Assembly: GCA_012520845.1 (NCBI GenBank)
Contig: JAAYNL010000003.1
Coordinates: 1-64,000 of the forward strand
Length of the DNA stretch: 64,000 nt
Direction: 5' to 3'
Origin: Thermoplasmatales archaeon
GTDB taxonomy: Archaea > Thermoplasmatota > Thermoplasmata > Methanomassiliicoccales > Methanomethylophilaceae
The position numbers and the translations under genes are program-made. Shown piece after piece: positions 17,613-26,167 of the stretch. The notes under the pieces are model-generated. The model was not told the DNA's origin, searched no databases, and saw only the letters and a program-made list of their open reading frames with translations. Numbering within the stretch: the first letter of the stretch is position 1; every line of letters begins with the position of its first letter.

Positions 17613-19190
17613 TTACGTATCTTGGTCGCGAGCGTCGTCGAAAAACCTTTTTTCCCAGGATCTGGGGGTCACGAGACCCCCCCAACCGTGCCGAATTGAG
17701 AAACGGGCCCCGCCGGACTCCCTCAGGTAGCGGATGAACAACCTGAGCGATTCCAGGACGTTCCCGAAGAACCTCTTGCTAAACAGGTTCCCTAGCATAT
17801 GACCCAGACCGTTTCCTAAGAGCGTTGACTCCCTCGGCGATTGCGCCATTTCCGAAATTTTCCCGTGATTTGCCTCGCCGTCGACGGTTTCCAAAAATCC
17901 GATCCCGTCGAGATAGTCTTCGACGGCTTGTCTGAAAATACGCAACGAATCGTAGTTCGAGGAGAGTGCCAGATAGATGGTTTTATACCAATATCTGACG
18001 GCAAACGGATGGGGTCTTACACCGTGCATGGACCACAGGTAAAGGGTGTTCCTCTCCGTGTAATAGTGTTCCACGGCCTTGTTCGCCCTTCCCTCGAACC
18101 TGTCGTGCCAAACCCCGATCCCGTTCATGACGATGCGCAGACCCGGGTTACGCAACCCGAACTCCACGTCGTCCACCCTGATGAAGAACGGCATCGGCAG
18201 ATTGTCCTCAGCCAAACTTGTCGGGAAACACAGATACCACCACGCCCCGTAGTCTATGGGCTCCTCCGACTCGTTCTCGGCAAGCGAGGACCCGCCCCTG
18301 AAATCCAAATCCCCCTTCAGCCTCCTCAGATTCCTCGACCCGGCCTCGTATTGGACGGCGGGATCGTCGTTGAGGAGCATCCCACCCAGGATCTGTGCGT
18401 CGCGGTATTCGTCCTTCAGCACCCTTAGCAGGTTCAGGGTTTTGTACAGGACGTTGGGGTCGACGGTCTCGTCGTCGTCCATGAGGAGCGTGTGCGTCCT
18501 GCCCCGCCCGATAGCCTCCAGCATCCCCCTGGCGAACCCCCCGCTTCCGCCGAGGTTCCTGTTGGGCAACAGCGCCATGTCCGGATGCCCCTCCCAGGAA
18601 TCGGACAAAGAACGGCCGTTGTCCACGACGATCACCTGGATCTCGCCGTCGAGCCCGTAGCCCGGGTCTTCCAACATTCCCCGTATCCTCGACAGAGTCT
18701 CCTTCACGTGGGGTTCCCTGTTGAACGTGCATATGACGGCGGCCATGCTGACGTCCCCAGGAATCGCGTCGCAATGGAATCCCCCCGCGTCATGGACTAT
18801 TGAGGCGTCCAATGCCTCGAACGAGACGTAATGCCTTGCGGGGGCGCCGTCGGCGAGCCCCGCGATTTCGAATCCGAACGATACTTCCGTGGGTTCGTCG
18901 GAAACGATCCTCTTCTCGCCGACCGTCCTCTCCGAACCCCCCCTGACCTCGTGGAGCCTTACCGCGAGATTCCCGGAAACGGTCGCGGAATAGGTGACCT
19001 CCTCGACGACGGTGTACCTGTCGTATTTCCCGCTTGAGAAGGAGTTGAAGTATGTGTCGAGGGAAACCCTTGCGCCTTTCCCCAGCGTCAACGCGCCCCC
19101 GTCGACGCTTACGTCGCCCTCCGGCCTGACGTAAAGGGCCTCGCCGCCTTCCGGCGCCCATTCCCCGAGGGAAATCTTGAAAAGCTCCAT
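17613..19190 (-). CDS. GlfT2-like galactofuranosyltransferase (GT2), second copy
   Basis: A 525-aa protein from ATG 19190. The open frame continues to 19361, but that extension would overlap the divergent rmlA start and lacks family similarity. The architecture is the same as at 13027-14811: beta-rich N-terminus, VICTFNRE, metal-binding LLMDDDETVDP, RVDDVEFGLR and WHDRF. With galE and glf it completes a galactofuranose unit. It is GC-rich while its relative is AT-rich, so they are likely separate acquisitions or ancient paralogues rather than a recent duplication. Confidence 0.87.
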   Translation of the reverse strand: MELFKISLGEWAPEGGEALYVRPEGDVSVDGGALTLGKGARVSLDTYFNSFSSGKYDRYTVVEEVTYSATVSGNLAVRLHEVRGGSERTVGEKRIVSDEPTEVSFGFEIAGLADGAPARHYVSFEALDASIVHDAGGFHCDAIPGDVSMAAVICTFNREPHVKETLSRIRGMLEDPGYGLDGEIQVIVVDNGRSLSDSWEGHPDMALLPNRNLGGSGGFARGMLEAIGRGRTHTLLMDDDETVDPNVLYKTLNLLRVLKDEYRDAQILGGMLLNDDPAVQYEAGSRNLRRLKGDLDFRGGSSLAENESEEPIDYGAWWYLCFPTSLAEDNLPMPFFIRVDDVEFGLRNPGLRIVMNGIGVWHDRFEGRANKAVEHYYTERNTLYLWSMHGVRPHPFAVRYWYKTIYLALSSNYDSLRIFRQAVEDYLDGIGFLETVDGEANHGKISEMAQSPRESTLLGNGLGHMLGNLFSKRFFGNVLESLRLFIRYLRESGGARFSIRHGWGGLVTPRSWEKRFFDDARDQDT

Positions 19191-19293
19191 CCCGACCGTC
19201 CCCCTATCGGCACGGGGATTAAACCTATTGCTGGTAAACGGCCATCGGGAAAATGAATAAACGTATAACGCCATCCGAACGCAGGTGCGCAGA

Positions 19294-20157
19294 ATGAAAG
19301 GCATCATCCTAGCGGGGGGATCCGGCACCAGGTTGCACCCGGCCTCCGCCCCAATCTCCAAAATCCTCCTTCCCGTCTACGACAAGCCGATGATATACTA
19401 TCCGTTGTCCGCCCTCCTCACGGCGGGCATTAGGGACGTCCTGGTGATAACCAACGAGGGCGACCACGGGAACTTCAAAAAAGTCCTGGGCGACGGTTCC
19501 CATCTCGGCATAAGGATAACGTACGAGATACAGTACGTCCCAAAGGGAATCGCTGACGCGTTCATTATCGGCGAGGAATTCATAGCGGGCGACGACGTCG
19601 TCCTCATCCTCGGGGACAACATATTCCATTCGGAAAACCTTGGCGAGATACTCTCCGGCGCGTTTTCCTCACGCGGCGGCGCCACGGTTTTCGGCTACCC
19701 GGTCAAGGATCCAGAGAGGTTTGGCGTCGTGGAGTTCGACGATTCCGGGAAAGCCATATCCCTTGAGGAAAAGCCCAAGCATCCGAAATCGAACCACGCC
19801 GTCATCGGCCTTTACGCCTACGACGGCAGGGTCTGCGAGATTGCCAAGACCCTCAAGCCCTCGGCCCGCGGCGAGTTGGAGATTACCGACCTGAACAGGG
19901 CCTACCTGGAAACGGGCGACCTGGACGTTGTCAGGCTGGGCGAGGATTTCGTGTGGATGGACGCGGGCACCTTCGATTCCCTCCTGGAATCCTCCGTCGC
20001 CGTCAGGGACATCCAGGCGCGGACCGGGAAAATGGTGTCCTGCCCGGAGGAGATTGCCCTGGAAAGGGGATTCGTCTCCAAAGACGGATTGAGAAAATAC
20101 CTCAGGGACAAAAAAGACAACGAATACTACGATTACCTGCGGCGCCTAATCGGTTGA
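19294..20157 (+). CDS. rmlA: glucose-1-phosphate thymidylyltransferase
   Basis: A 287-aa nucleotidyltransferase beginning MKGIILAGGSGTRLHP, the RmlA/RfbA signature. ILGDNIFH and EEKPKHPKSNHAV motifs follow, with the WMDAGTFDSL segment near the C-terminus. It makes dTDP-glucose from glucose-1-P and dTTP. I start at ATG 19294; a GTG at 19285 is also possible. The rest of the dTDP-rhamnose pathway (rmlB-D) is not in the window. The end overlaps the convergent GT2 gene by 25 bp. Confidence 0.92.
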   Translation: MKGIILAGGSGTRLHPASAPISKILLPVYDKPMIYYPLSALLTAGIRDVLVITNEGDHGNFKKVLGDGSHLGIRITYEIQYVPKGIADAFIIGEEFIAGDDVVLILGDNIFHSENLGEILSGAFSSRGGATVFGYPVKDPERFGVVEFDDSGKAISLEEKPKHPKSNHAVIGLYAYDGRVCEIAKTLKPSARGELEITDLNRAYLETGDLDVVRLGEDFVWMDAGTFDSLLESSVAVRDIQARTGKMVSCPEEIALERGFVSKDGLRKYLRDKKDNEYYDYLRRLIG

Positions 20158-21197
20158 AGGCCGCGCCTTTTCCCCGCCTTGGTATCGAACAGCCTGGCAT
20201 CTTTGTAGTAGAAGAATTTCAGGAACAGGTTCACGGCGATATGGTAAAGGGTGGGCATCAGGGCCGCCGCCACGCCCTCCGGGCTGACCGGGTCCCGGAG
20301 GTGCCTGTCGGACATCCTCTTCCGCTCGTCGCTCCGCATGTACTCCAGGAAATTCTCCCTGTCCATGTGCGTCGCGGACCTTATCCTCATCAGCGCGGAC
20401 CTCTGCCCGAAGAACTCGTGGAATTCCGGGTTCCTCGATGAGAAGTACCCGTCCAATTCCGTGTACGCGGCGACTTCCCCCCAACCGCGGCTGTTCTGAT
20501 TCAGGAAACACATCGAGCCCTCGTTCTGGTGGTACAGGTACAGCGGTTTGTCATAATAGCAGAGTTTGTTGCAGGCGTCCAGCGCCCTATAGGTGTGGTC
20601 GATGTCCTCGCAGAACCGCCCGGTGGCGAAGTAAATGCCGTTGTCGACGAGGAAGTCCCTCCTGAACACGAAGGACCACGACGTTATCGGCGTGATCTCC
20701 GACGCCCTGTTGTGCAACGCCTCCGCGGAATCCATCACCTTGACCGCGTATCTCCCCTTGGGCATCTCGAGGCCCAGGTCGCTCGACCTGACGAAGTTGC
20801 ATTGGGCGACGTCGGCGCCGTGCTCGTCCGCGAGGGAAACCAGCGCCTCCAGGAATTCGGGGTAGGGCCTGTCGTCGGAATCGAGGAACCACACGTATTC
20901 CCCCGCGGCGGCGTCCAGGCCCATGTTCCTTGCCTCGCCCAGCCCGCCTTGGGTTTCCTGGATTATGACGCTCCAGCGCCCGAGGGCGGGGGCGTGCCTC
21001 TCGACCGCGCCCAAGGTGCCGTCGTCCGATCTGGAGTCGACCACGAAAACCGTCTCGAAGTCCCTGAACGCCTGTTCACCGAGGAACGAGACCAGGTTCC
21101 CGATGTTGTCCGCAGAGTTGTAAACCGGCACGACCACGGTCACTTTGGGGCATTCGCCAACCACGTCCATCCTTACCATGGACACCATCCCATCCAA
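20133..21197 (-). CDS. family 2 glycosyltransferase
   Basis: A 354-aa GT-A protein with VTVVVPVYNSADNI at about 19-32 and the metal-binding LDSDDRPYPEF at about 108. A helical C-terminal part has no obvious membrane span. Several in-frame ATGs lie within the first 10 codons (21197, 21188, 21179, 21170). It probably transfers a hexose in the surrounding envelope-glycan cluster; donor and acceptor are not evident. It is convergent with rmlA. Confidence 0.8.
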   Translation of the reverse strand: MDGMVSMVRMDVVGECPKVTVVVPVYNSADNIGNLVSFLGEQAFRDFETVFVVDSRSDDGTLGAVERHAPALGRWSVIIQETQGGLGEARNMGLDAAAGEYVWFLDSDDRPYPEFLEALVSLADEHGADVAQCNFVRSSDLGLEMPKGRYAVKVMDSAEALHNRASEITPITSWSFVFRRDFLVDNGIYFATGRFCEDIDHTYRALDACNKLCYYDKPLYLYHQNEGSMCFLNQNSRGWGEVAAYTELDGYFSSRNPEFHEFFGQRSALMRIRSATHMDRENFLEYMRSDERKRMSDRHLRDPVSPEGVAAALMPTLYHIAVNLFLKFFYYKDARLFDTKAGKRRGLQPIRRRR

Positions 21198-21274
21198 GTT
21201 GAATAGGACAGGGGGATTAATATCCCTTGCCTACGAAATCGGTTTAACCCTTGCGGTAGATTGCCCTCGGGAAC

Positions 21275-22297
21275 ATGCGAAGGGTCGCTATCCTAAGGAG
21301 GCCGCCGGAGAGGGAGGAGGAGACCTCCGGCGTCGGCGCGTATTCCGACATGCTTGAGGAGGGTCTCGCGCGGCACGGCGTCGGTTGCGACCGGATCGTC
21401 GTCAACCCAAGCGTCCGGTACGGCGTCTGGAGGCTCGTCACGGACGGTTTCGTCAGGCCTTTCCTCAAATCCCTGGGCGCCGGGTACGACGCCATACACG
21501 CCACGGACGAATTCTGCTGCCTCTACTTCCCGTTGATGAAAGGAAGGAAGGTGGTGACCTTCCACCACATCTCGAAGGGGATGGAAGGGAAATCACCATT
21601 CTACATGCTGGTCTGGCGCATCATCTCGAAAATCGCCGTGAGGCAGGCGCATACGATCGTCGCGGTGTCCGAACAGACCAGGGACGAATTGATTACCGAT
21701 TACGGCGTCCCGCCCGAAAAGATAAAGGTCTTGACCCACGCACCGCCTTACGATTTCAATAACCTGGGTCTTGAACGCGACAGGGTAATCGGATGCGTCT
21801 CCTCCCTCATAGAACGCAAAAACGTAGCCGGCGCGATAAGGGCGTTCTGGCACTTCACCAAACTCCCGGGCACCGAGGGCTATAGGTTCGTGATATGCGG
21901 CAACGGCCCACTGCGGCCGCAGCTTGAGGGGTTGGCCAAGGAACTGGGCATCGCGGACAGGGTGGAATTCGTTTCCGATCTGTCCCGGGACGAATTGGAA
22001 AGGTTCTACAACACCATGGCCGTGTACGCCAACCCGTCGATGCACGAGGGCCTCGGCCTGACGCCGTTGGAGGCCCAGACCTGCGGCACCCCCGTCGTTT
22101 CCTTCGCCGACGCGAAGATCCCCGCGGAAGTCTCGGGCGGCTTCGTCAAATCCTCGGACGAGGAGGGGTTCGCAAGGAACATGCACCTGCTGGTCACAAA
22201 CGCCGCGTTTAGGGAAAATGTCGTCTCCGATCTTGGCCGCGACCCCGATTTCGGGGACGGATACCTGAAAAGACTCGTGGAAATTTATTTTGAATGA
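21275..22297 (+). CDS. family 4 glycosyltransferase
   Basis: A 340-aa GT-B enzyme. The C-terminal donor domain has GCVSSLIERKNVAGAI, CGNGPLRPQLEGLAKELGI and the EX7E-type region HEGLGLTPLEAQTCGTPVV. An N-terminal Rossmann domain starts RRVAILRRPPE. It is a retaining transferase using a nucleotide-sugar donor. It stands alone between the divergent GT2 gene and the Fic operator region. Confidence 0.85.
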   Translation: MRRVAILRRPPEREEETSGVGAYSDMLEEGLARHGVGCDRIVVNPSVRYGVWRLVTDGFVRPFLKSLGAGYDAIHATDEFCCLYFPLMKGRKVVTFHHISKGMEGKSPFYMLVWRIISKIAVRQAHTIVAVSEQTRDELITDYGVPPEKIKVLTHAPPYDFNNLGLERDRVIGCVSSLIERKNVAGAIRAFWHFTKLPGTEGYRFVICGNGPLRPQLEGLAKELGIADRVEFVSDLSRDELERFYNTMAVYANPSMHEGLGLTPLEAQTCGTPVVSFADAKIPAEVSGGFVKSSDEEGFARNMHLLVTNAAFRENVVSDLGRDPDFGDGYLKRLVEIYFE

Positions 22298-22311
22298 GTC
22301 TGAAATGAAGC

Positions 22312-22422
22312 GTCAAGAAAAACTTTTGAAAGTCATTTCAGTAATCCGCTTCAAAATCCCAAGGGAAAATGCCGTTGGAAATCGCAATGTCAAGAAAAAC
22401 TTTTGAAAGTCATTTCAGTAAT
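22312..22422. repeat. two perfect 34-bp direct repeats upstream of the Fic gene (operator-like)
   Basis: Bases 22312-22345 and 22389-22422 are identical, 77 bp apart (start to start). Each contains a dyad TGAAA-GTCA-TTTCA (22327-22340 and 22404-22417). The second copy ends at the first base of the TATA-like element of the Fic gene. Paired sites abutting a promoter look like binding sites for a repressor or activator, possibly the Fic protein's own C-terminal DNA-binding domain. Confidence 0.75.
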
Positions 22423-22431
22423 TCTAATATA
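22422..22431 (+). promoter_or_regulatory. TATA-box-like promoter of the Fic gene
   Basis: TTCTAATATA lies 20-30 nt before the ATG at 22452, the position expected for a nearly leaderless archaeal transcript. It directly touches the downstream copy of the 34-bp repeat. Confidence 0.55.
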
Positions 22432-22451
22432 CCGCAAACCAATGCTGGCAC

Positions 22452-23780
22452 ATGAGAAAGGTGGAGCGGGCCCCCACATTCCAGGAGATATTCGAATCCA
22501 AGTCGCACAAAGGGCCGTATTCCAGGGAAGACGTTGAGCTCGCCAGGGATTTCAACAAGAGATACCTGCATTGGGACGAATTGAAATTCAAGACCGACGA
22601 CGAGGAACACCGCCGTAAGATATGGGCCCTGATGAAGATACTCAGGGCCCAGGATTACAGGGCTGTCACGATTGGAAAGGAAAAGTACCTGTATTCCGTG
22701 ATGCCCCAGTTTATGGAATCCCTTCACTTCATCGACACCCACGCCGCGGGATACACGACCGTGGAAGGCGAACCCATCGGCCAAAAGGAAGCCAACCGCT
22801 ACGTCATAAGCTCATTGATGGAGGAAGCCATTTCCTCGAGCCAGCTCGAGGGCGCCGCCGTGACGCGGTTGGACGCGAAAAAGATGTTGCGCGAGGGCAG
22901 AAAACCGAAAACCCGGGACGAGGCGATGATACTCAACAACTACCGCACAATGGAGCACATAAAGACCGTTTCAAACGAGAAACTGACCCCGGACCTCATC
23001 CGTTCCATGCACAAAATGATAACGGACGGCACCCTTGACCCCGACCGGGAATGGGAGGGGCGGTACAGGGAAAGCGACGACGTGGTCGTCGGCGATCCTT
23101 TGGACGAGGACAACGTATACCACGTCCCCCCGCCCTACGACGAAATACCCGCGTTGGTGGAGGGTCTCTGCGAGTTCGCAAACCGGAACGAAGGGGAGTT
23201 CATACACCCCATCCTAAAGGGGATCGTGATCCATTTCATGATCGGCTACATCCACCCGTTCGTCGACGGGAACGGGCGGTTGGCCCGCTCCCTGTTTTAT
23301 TGGCACTCCATAAAGAACGGTTACTGGATAATGGAGTACGCTGCCGTGTCCAAAGCCATCAAAGCGCGCAGAAAAAAATACACCTATTCCTACATCTACT
23401 CGGAAAACGATGAAAACGATTTGACGTATTTCATAAAATACAACCTCGAAAGCGTGCAGAAGGCCTTGGTCGACTTGAACGCCTATATAAAAAGAAAACT
23501 GCGCGAGCAGAAAAGCTCGTACAGATTCATCGAGGCCCATCCCGACCTCAACCACAGGCAGGCGACCATACTCCGGGACTACGTGAAGGGCGGCGTCCCG
23601 TTCTCCATCCCGGAATTGAAAAACCGGTATAAGATTGCGTATCAGACAGCCCGGTTGGACGTGCGGCGCCTGCAGGAGCTGGGTCTCGTGCGCGCCGTAT
23701 ACAAAAAGGGGAAAAGGGTGTCCTACGCCGTGAACAAGGACGCGCTCGTCGGCGAAAACGGAAACGCGCGCCTGTTTTGA
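22452..23780 (+). CDS. Fic family protein (AMP transferase) with C-terminal winged helix
   Basis: A 442-aa protein. The Fic catalytic loop is intact: HPFVDGNGRLAR at 268-279, with catalytic His268. The N-terminal part carries an inhibitory-helix motif S129-x-x-x-E133-G134, which places it in the self-inhibited (class II) group. A Fic N-terminal domain occupies about 30-100, and about 375-435 looks like a winged helix-turn-helix. It should transfer AMP to a hydroxyl residue of an unknown target. The repeats at its promoter suggest autoregulation. It lies just upstream of tRNA-Lys, which is on the other strand. Confidence 0.9.
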   Translation: MRKVERAPTFQEIFESKSHKGPYSREDVELARDFNKRYLHWDELKFKTDDEEHRRKIWALMKILRAQDYRAVTIGKEKYLYSVMPQFMESLHFIDTHAAGYTTVEGEPIGQKEANRYVISSLMEEAISSSQLEGAAVTRLDAKKMLREGRKPKTRDEAMILNNYRTMEHIKTVSNEKLTPDLIRSMHKMITDGTLDPDREWEGRYRESDDVVVGDPLDEDNVYHVPPPYDEIPALVEGLCEFANRNEGEFIHPILKGIVIHFMIGYIHPFVDGNGRLARSLFYWHSIKNGYWIMEYAAVSKAIKARRKKYTYSYIYSENDENDLTYFIKYNLESVQKALVDLNAYIKRKLREQKSSYRFIEAHPDLNHRQATILRDYVKGGVPFSIPELKNRYKIAYQTARLDVRRLQELGLVRAVYKKGKRVSYAVNKDALVGENGNARLF

Positions 23781-23784
23781 GTGG

Positions 23785-23861
23785 TGGCGGGCCTGAAGGG
23801 ATTCGAACCCTTGGCCACCTGATTAAGAGTCAGGCGCTCCACCTAGCTGAGCTACAGGCCC
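23785..23861 (-). tRNA. tRNA-Lys (anticodon CUU)
   Basis: A full cloverleaf on the minus strand: acceptor GGGCCTG/CAGGCCC, D-arm GCTC...GAGC, anticodon stem CCTGA/TCAGG with loop CTCTTAA (CUU at positions 34-36), and T-arm AAGGG-TTCGAAT-CCCTT. Discriminator G is followed by an encoded CCA (23785-23787). There is no intron. Confidence 0.95.
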
Positions 23862-23883
23862 CTTTATGCCTTGAACGCTTTTT

Positions 23884-23894
23884 TTTATATAAAT
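23884..23894 (-). promoter_or_regulatory. TATA box of tRNA-Lys
   Basis: The near-symmetric TTTATATAAAT lies 23-33 nt upstream of the tRNA 5' end, the expected archaeal spacing. Being symmetric, it could also serve the membrane-protein gene on the plus strand at 23951. Confidence 0.6.
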
Positions 23895-23950
23895 GTGCCC
23901 CCGGGCGAAAGTACCAGAAAATAATTAGTACCCGCGACCATGACCCGGGC

Positions 23951-24430
23951 GTGCTTACCCTCGACGACGTTTTCCTGGCGTTGCTAATAGCCGCCGTCAT
24001 AACGACGGTGTTCTCCGTGCCGGGCATATTCATGACCGTGTACAGGTCCTCCAGGAACCTGAAGCGCTACAAGGTGATCCGCTCCATAGAGGGCATGGGC
24101 GTCCTTCCCGCGGAACTGATGGCGGAATGGGAGAGCGTCAAGAGCACCATGGCGTATTCGTCGATGATCTCCGACGAGCTCGAGAGGCTCGGGGCCCTCA
24201 GGCCAGCGCTGTTCCAGACGACCGTTTCCGCCGCGTTGCTGGCGATCATCGCCGCGTTCTCCGAGATGGAAACCGCGGCGTTTGCCGTCGTCGTTGCCCT
24301 GCTGGTCGTGGCGGTGTTCTCCGTCCTGTTCGGAAGGTCGAATTCCATCAGGTACGCCCACGAGTACGAAGGGCTCCTGAAGGAGCTGGAGTCCAACGGC
24401 CAGGAATCCTGCGGCAGCATGTACGCCTGA
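23951..24430 (+). CDS. hypothetical membrane protein
   Basis: A 159-aa protein from GTG 23951; an upstream extension of the frame would run through the tRNA gene and is rejected. It has one predicted transmembrane helix at about 5-28 and a central hydrophobic stretch (about 95-125) that can form one or two more, separated by a charged segment. No family is recognised. It precedes the cyclophilin gene by 50 bp. Confidence 0.6.
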   Translation: MLTLDDVFLALLIAAVITTVFSVPGIFMTVYRSSRNLKRYKVIRSIEGMGVLPAELMAEWESVKSTMAYSSMISDELERLGALRPALFQTTVSAALLAIIAAFSEMETAAFAVVVALLVVAVFSVLFGRSNSIRYAHEYEGLLKELESNGQESCGSMYA

Positions 24431-24480
24431 GTCGCCGCGTCGGACGGCAACCGTTAATTACGCCGCTGCGATTGCGCCCC

Positions 24481-24966
24481 ATGGCAAGCGTCACTCTAAA
24501 AACGACGGCGGGGAACATCAAGATCGACCTGTACGACGACATGCCCGTCACGGCCGGCAACTTCATCAAGCTGGCCAGGGAAGGTTTCTACAACGGCACC
24601 GTCTTCCACAGGGTCATAGACGGTTTCATGATACAGGGCGGCTGCCCGGAGGGCACCGGGCGCGGCGGCCCCGGCTATACGATCGAGGACGAGTTGGTCC
24701 ACGGCCACCCGAACAACCGCGGCACCGTCTCCATGGCCAACACCGGCCAGCCGAACAGCGGCGGCAGCCAATTCTTCATAAACCTGGTGAACAACAACTA
24801 CCTGGACTGGGACAACCCCAAGGCACCCTATTCCCACCCCGTCTTCGGGGAGGTGGCCGACGACGCGAGCATGGCCGTGGTGGACGCCATCGGCAGGATG
24901 GAGACGGACAGGAAGGACCGCCCCGTCGAGGACGTCGTCGTGAAGAGCGTCGTCATAGAGGAGTGA
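24481..24966 (+). CDS. peptidyl-prolyl cis-trans isomerase (cyclophilin)
   Basis: A 161-aa single-domain cyclophilin with the active-site stretch FHRVIDGFMIQGGCPEGTG and SMANTGQPNSGGSQFFI; the catalytic Arg (FHR) and Gln (FMIQGG) are present. There is no signal peptide, so it is a cytoplasmic foldase. Its stop overlaps the ATG of the marker-8 gene (TGATG), so the two are co-transcribed. Confidence 0.95.
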   Translation: MASVTLKTTAGNIKIDLYDDMPVTAGNFIKLAREGFYNGTVFHRVIDGFMIQGGCPEGTGRGGPGYTIEDELVHGHPNNRGTVSMANTGQPNSGGSQFFINLVNNNYLDWDNPKAPYSHPVFGEVADDASMAVVDAIGRMETDRKDRPVEDVVVKSVVIEE

Positions 24967-25814
24967 TGCGGATGCCCGGGAAGGAGAGTCGCAAAGGCGG
25001 CCGCCACGTCATGGAGGCCCTCGGGATGTCCAGGGTGGTCATCGAGGACGGCAAGGTCGTCGAGATAAGCGAACCAATCGTGAAATACTGCCCACTGTTC
25101 CACAAGCACAGGGGCATCGAGGAGCTCAACGAGGAATCCATCCGGAAGAACATGCAGTTCCGCGTCGACGACTTCGGGATGTGCACCGACTCCCGCGAGA
25201 TCCGCCTCGGCTACTTCCTGAATTTCGGCATCTCCGAGATAATGAGCCTCGCCGTCTCGAGGGGTTTGCTGGACGCCGTCGTGATAGCCGCCGACGGTTG
25301 CGGCACCGCCGTCCTGAGGGACCCGGAAATCATACAGGGCATGGGCGGCAGGATCTCCGGCATCGTGGAGACGTGCCCCGAGCCCTCCGTCATAGAGGGG
25401 ATCGGTCCGGAGAACGTCCTTTCGCCGGAGACGGCCGAGATAAACCAGTTCGGCGGCGTGCACAAGGCCTTCGCCATGGGGAACAAGCGCGTCGGCGTCA
25501 CCGTCGCCTCCGCCGGGGACGCCCGGGCGATCAGGGACTGTTTCGGCGACAACGTCGTCATATTCGCCGTCCATACCACGGGGGTGACGGAAGAAGAGGC
25601 GGGCGTGCTGTACGACGTCTGCGACGTCATCACGTCCTGCGCCTCCAAACCCATCAGGGAACTGGCCAAGGAGAGGGCCGTCCTGCAGGCCGGCACGAAG
25701 GTCCCGGTCTACGCCGCGTCCCAACGGGGCGCCGAGCTCATGAAGGCGAAGCTCGACGAACTGGGCAGGGAACCCGACACGGTGCTGGAAAGCAGCCCCG
25801 AACCCCTTATCTGA
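24966..25814 (+). CDS. methanogenesis marker protein 8 (DUF2099)
   Basis: A 282-aa protein matching the DUF2099/methanogenesis-marker-8 family as I know it. It has VMEALGMSRVVIEDGKV at the start, KYCPLFHKHRGIEELN, a DFGMCT segment with conserved Cys, and CASKPIRELAKE near the end. The family is restricted mainly to methanogens and its biochemical role is unknown. Start ATG 24966 overlaps the cyclophilin stop; GTG 24963 and ATG 24972 are alternatives. It is the best evidence in this window that the organism is a methanogen. Confidence 0.85.
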   Translation: MRMPGKESRKGGRHVMEALGMSRVVIEDGKVVEISEPIVKYCPLFHKHRGIEELNEESIRKNMQFRVDDFGMCTDSREIRLGYFLNFGISEIMSLAVSRGLLDAVVIAADGCGTAVLRDPEIIQGMGGRISGIVETCPEPSVIEGIGPENVLSPETAEINQFGGVHKAFAMGNKRVGVTVASAGDARAIRDCFGDNVVIFAVHTTGVTEEEAGVLYDVCDVITSCASKPIRELAKERAVLQAGTKVPVYAASQRGAELMKAKLDELGREPDTVLESSPEPLI

Positions 25815-26166
25815 CGTCCTCGACCACAAGGTGGGTGCCCGACCTGAGGTAGATGAGCGGCACGCGGTTCTCCCTGAGCACGCGCCTGAGCTCCTTGTCG
25901 TTGGTCAGGACATAGCCGCCAGTTTCCAAGGCGAGCTCGACGACCGCCCCGTCCCCGTCCGCCTCGGTCTGCACTATGTCGTAGGTCCTCGCCAGCTTGA
26001 GGGCGGCCTTCGCGTACCTGTGGTCCAGTTTCTTCAGTTCGCCGATCATCGGCCCCGGGACGACTATGCGGGCCTCGCCCACCAGCTCCCTGATGGCCAG
26101 GTCTATGTTCAGCCTGATTTCGAAGGGCATCAGGAGGGCGTTCGTATCCAGAATCACGGTGGGCAT
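25807..26166 (-). CDS. PIN-domain ribonuclease (FCF1/VapC9-like)
   Basis: A 119-aa PIN protein with acidic residues of the metal site: D7 in ILDTNALLMPF, a central Glu (IGELKKLD), and D69/D88-type residues in EADGDGAVVELA and LTNDKELR. It sits 1 bp after the aIF2 gamma gene, a gene order common in archaea. A role in rRNA processing or RNA turnover linked to translation is more likely than toxin activity, as no antitoxin is adjacent. Confidence 0.85.
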   Translation of the reverse strand: MPTVILDTNALLMPFEIRLNIDLAIRELVGEARIVVPGPMIGELKKLDHRYAKAALKLARTYDIVQTEADGDGAVVELALETGGYVLTNDKELRRVLRENRVPLIYLRSGTHLVVEDVR

Positions 26167-26167
26167 G

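Noticed and set aside
17613-19361. 582-codon start for the GC-rich GlfT2-like gene
   Set aside because: It would run into the divergent rmlA gene and lacks homology; ATG 19190 fits the domain start.
23777-23950. N-terminal extension of the membrane protein through the tRNA-Lys gene
   Set aside because: It is translated tRNA sequence; the gene starts at GTG 23951.
25807-26166. VapBC toxin-antitoxin reading of the PIN gene
   Set aside because: No antitoxin is adjacent and the PIN gene is a standard companion of aIF2 gamma in archaea.
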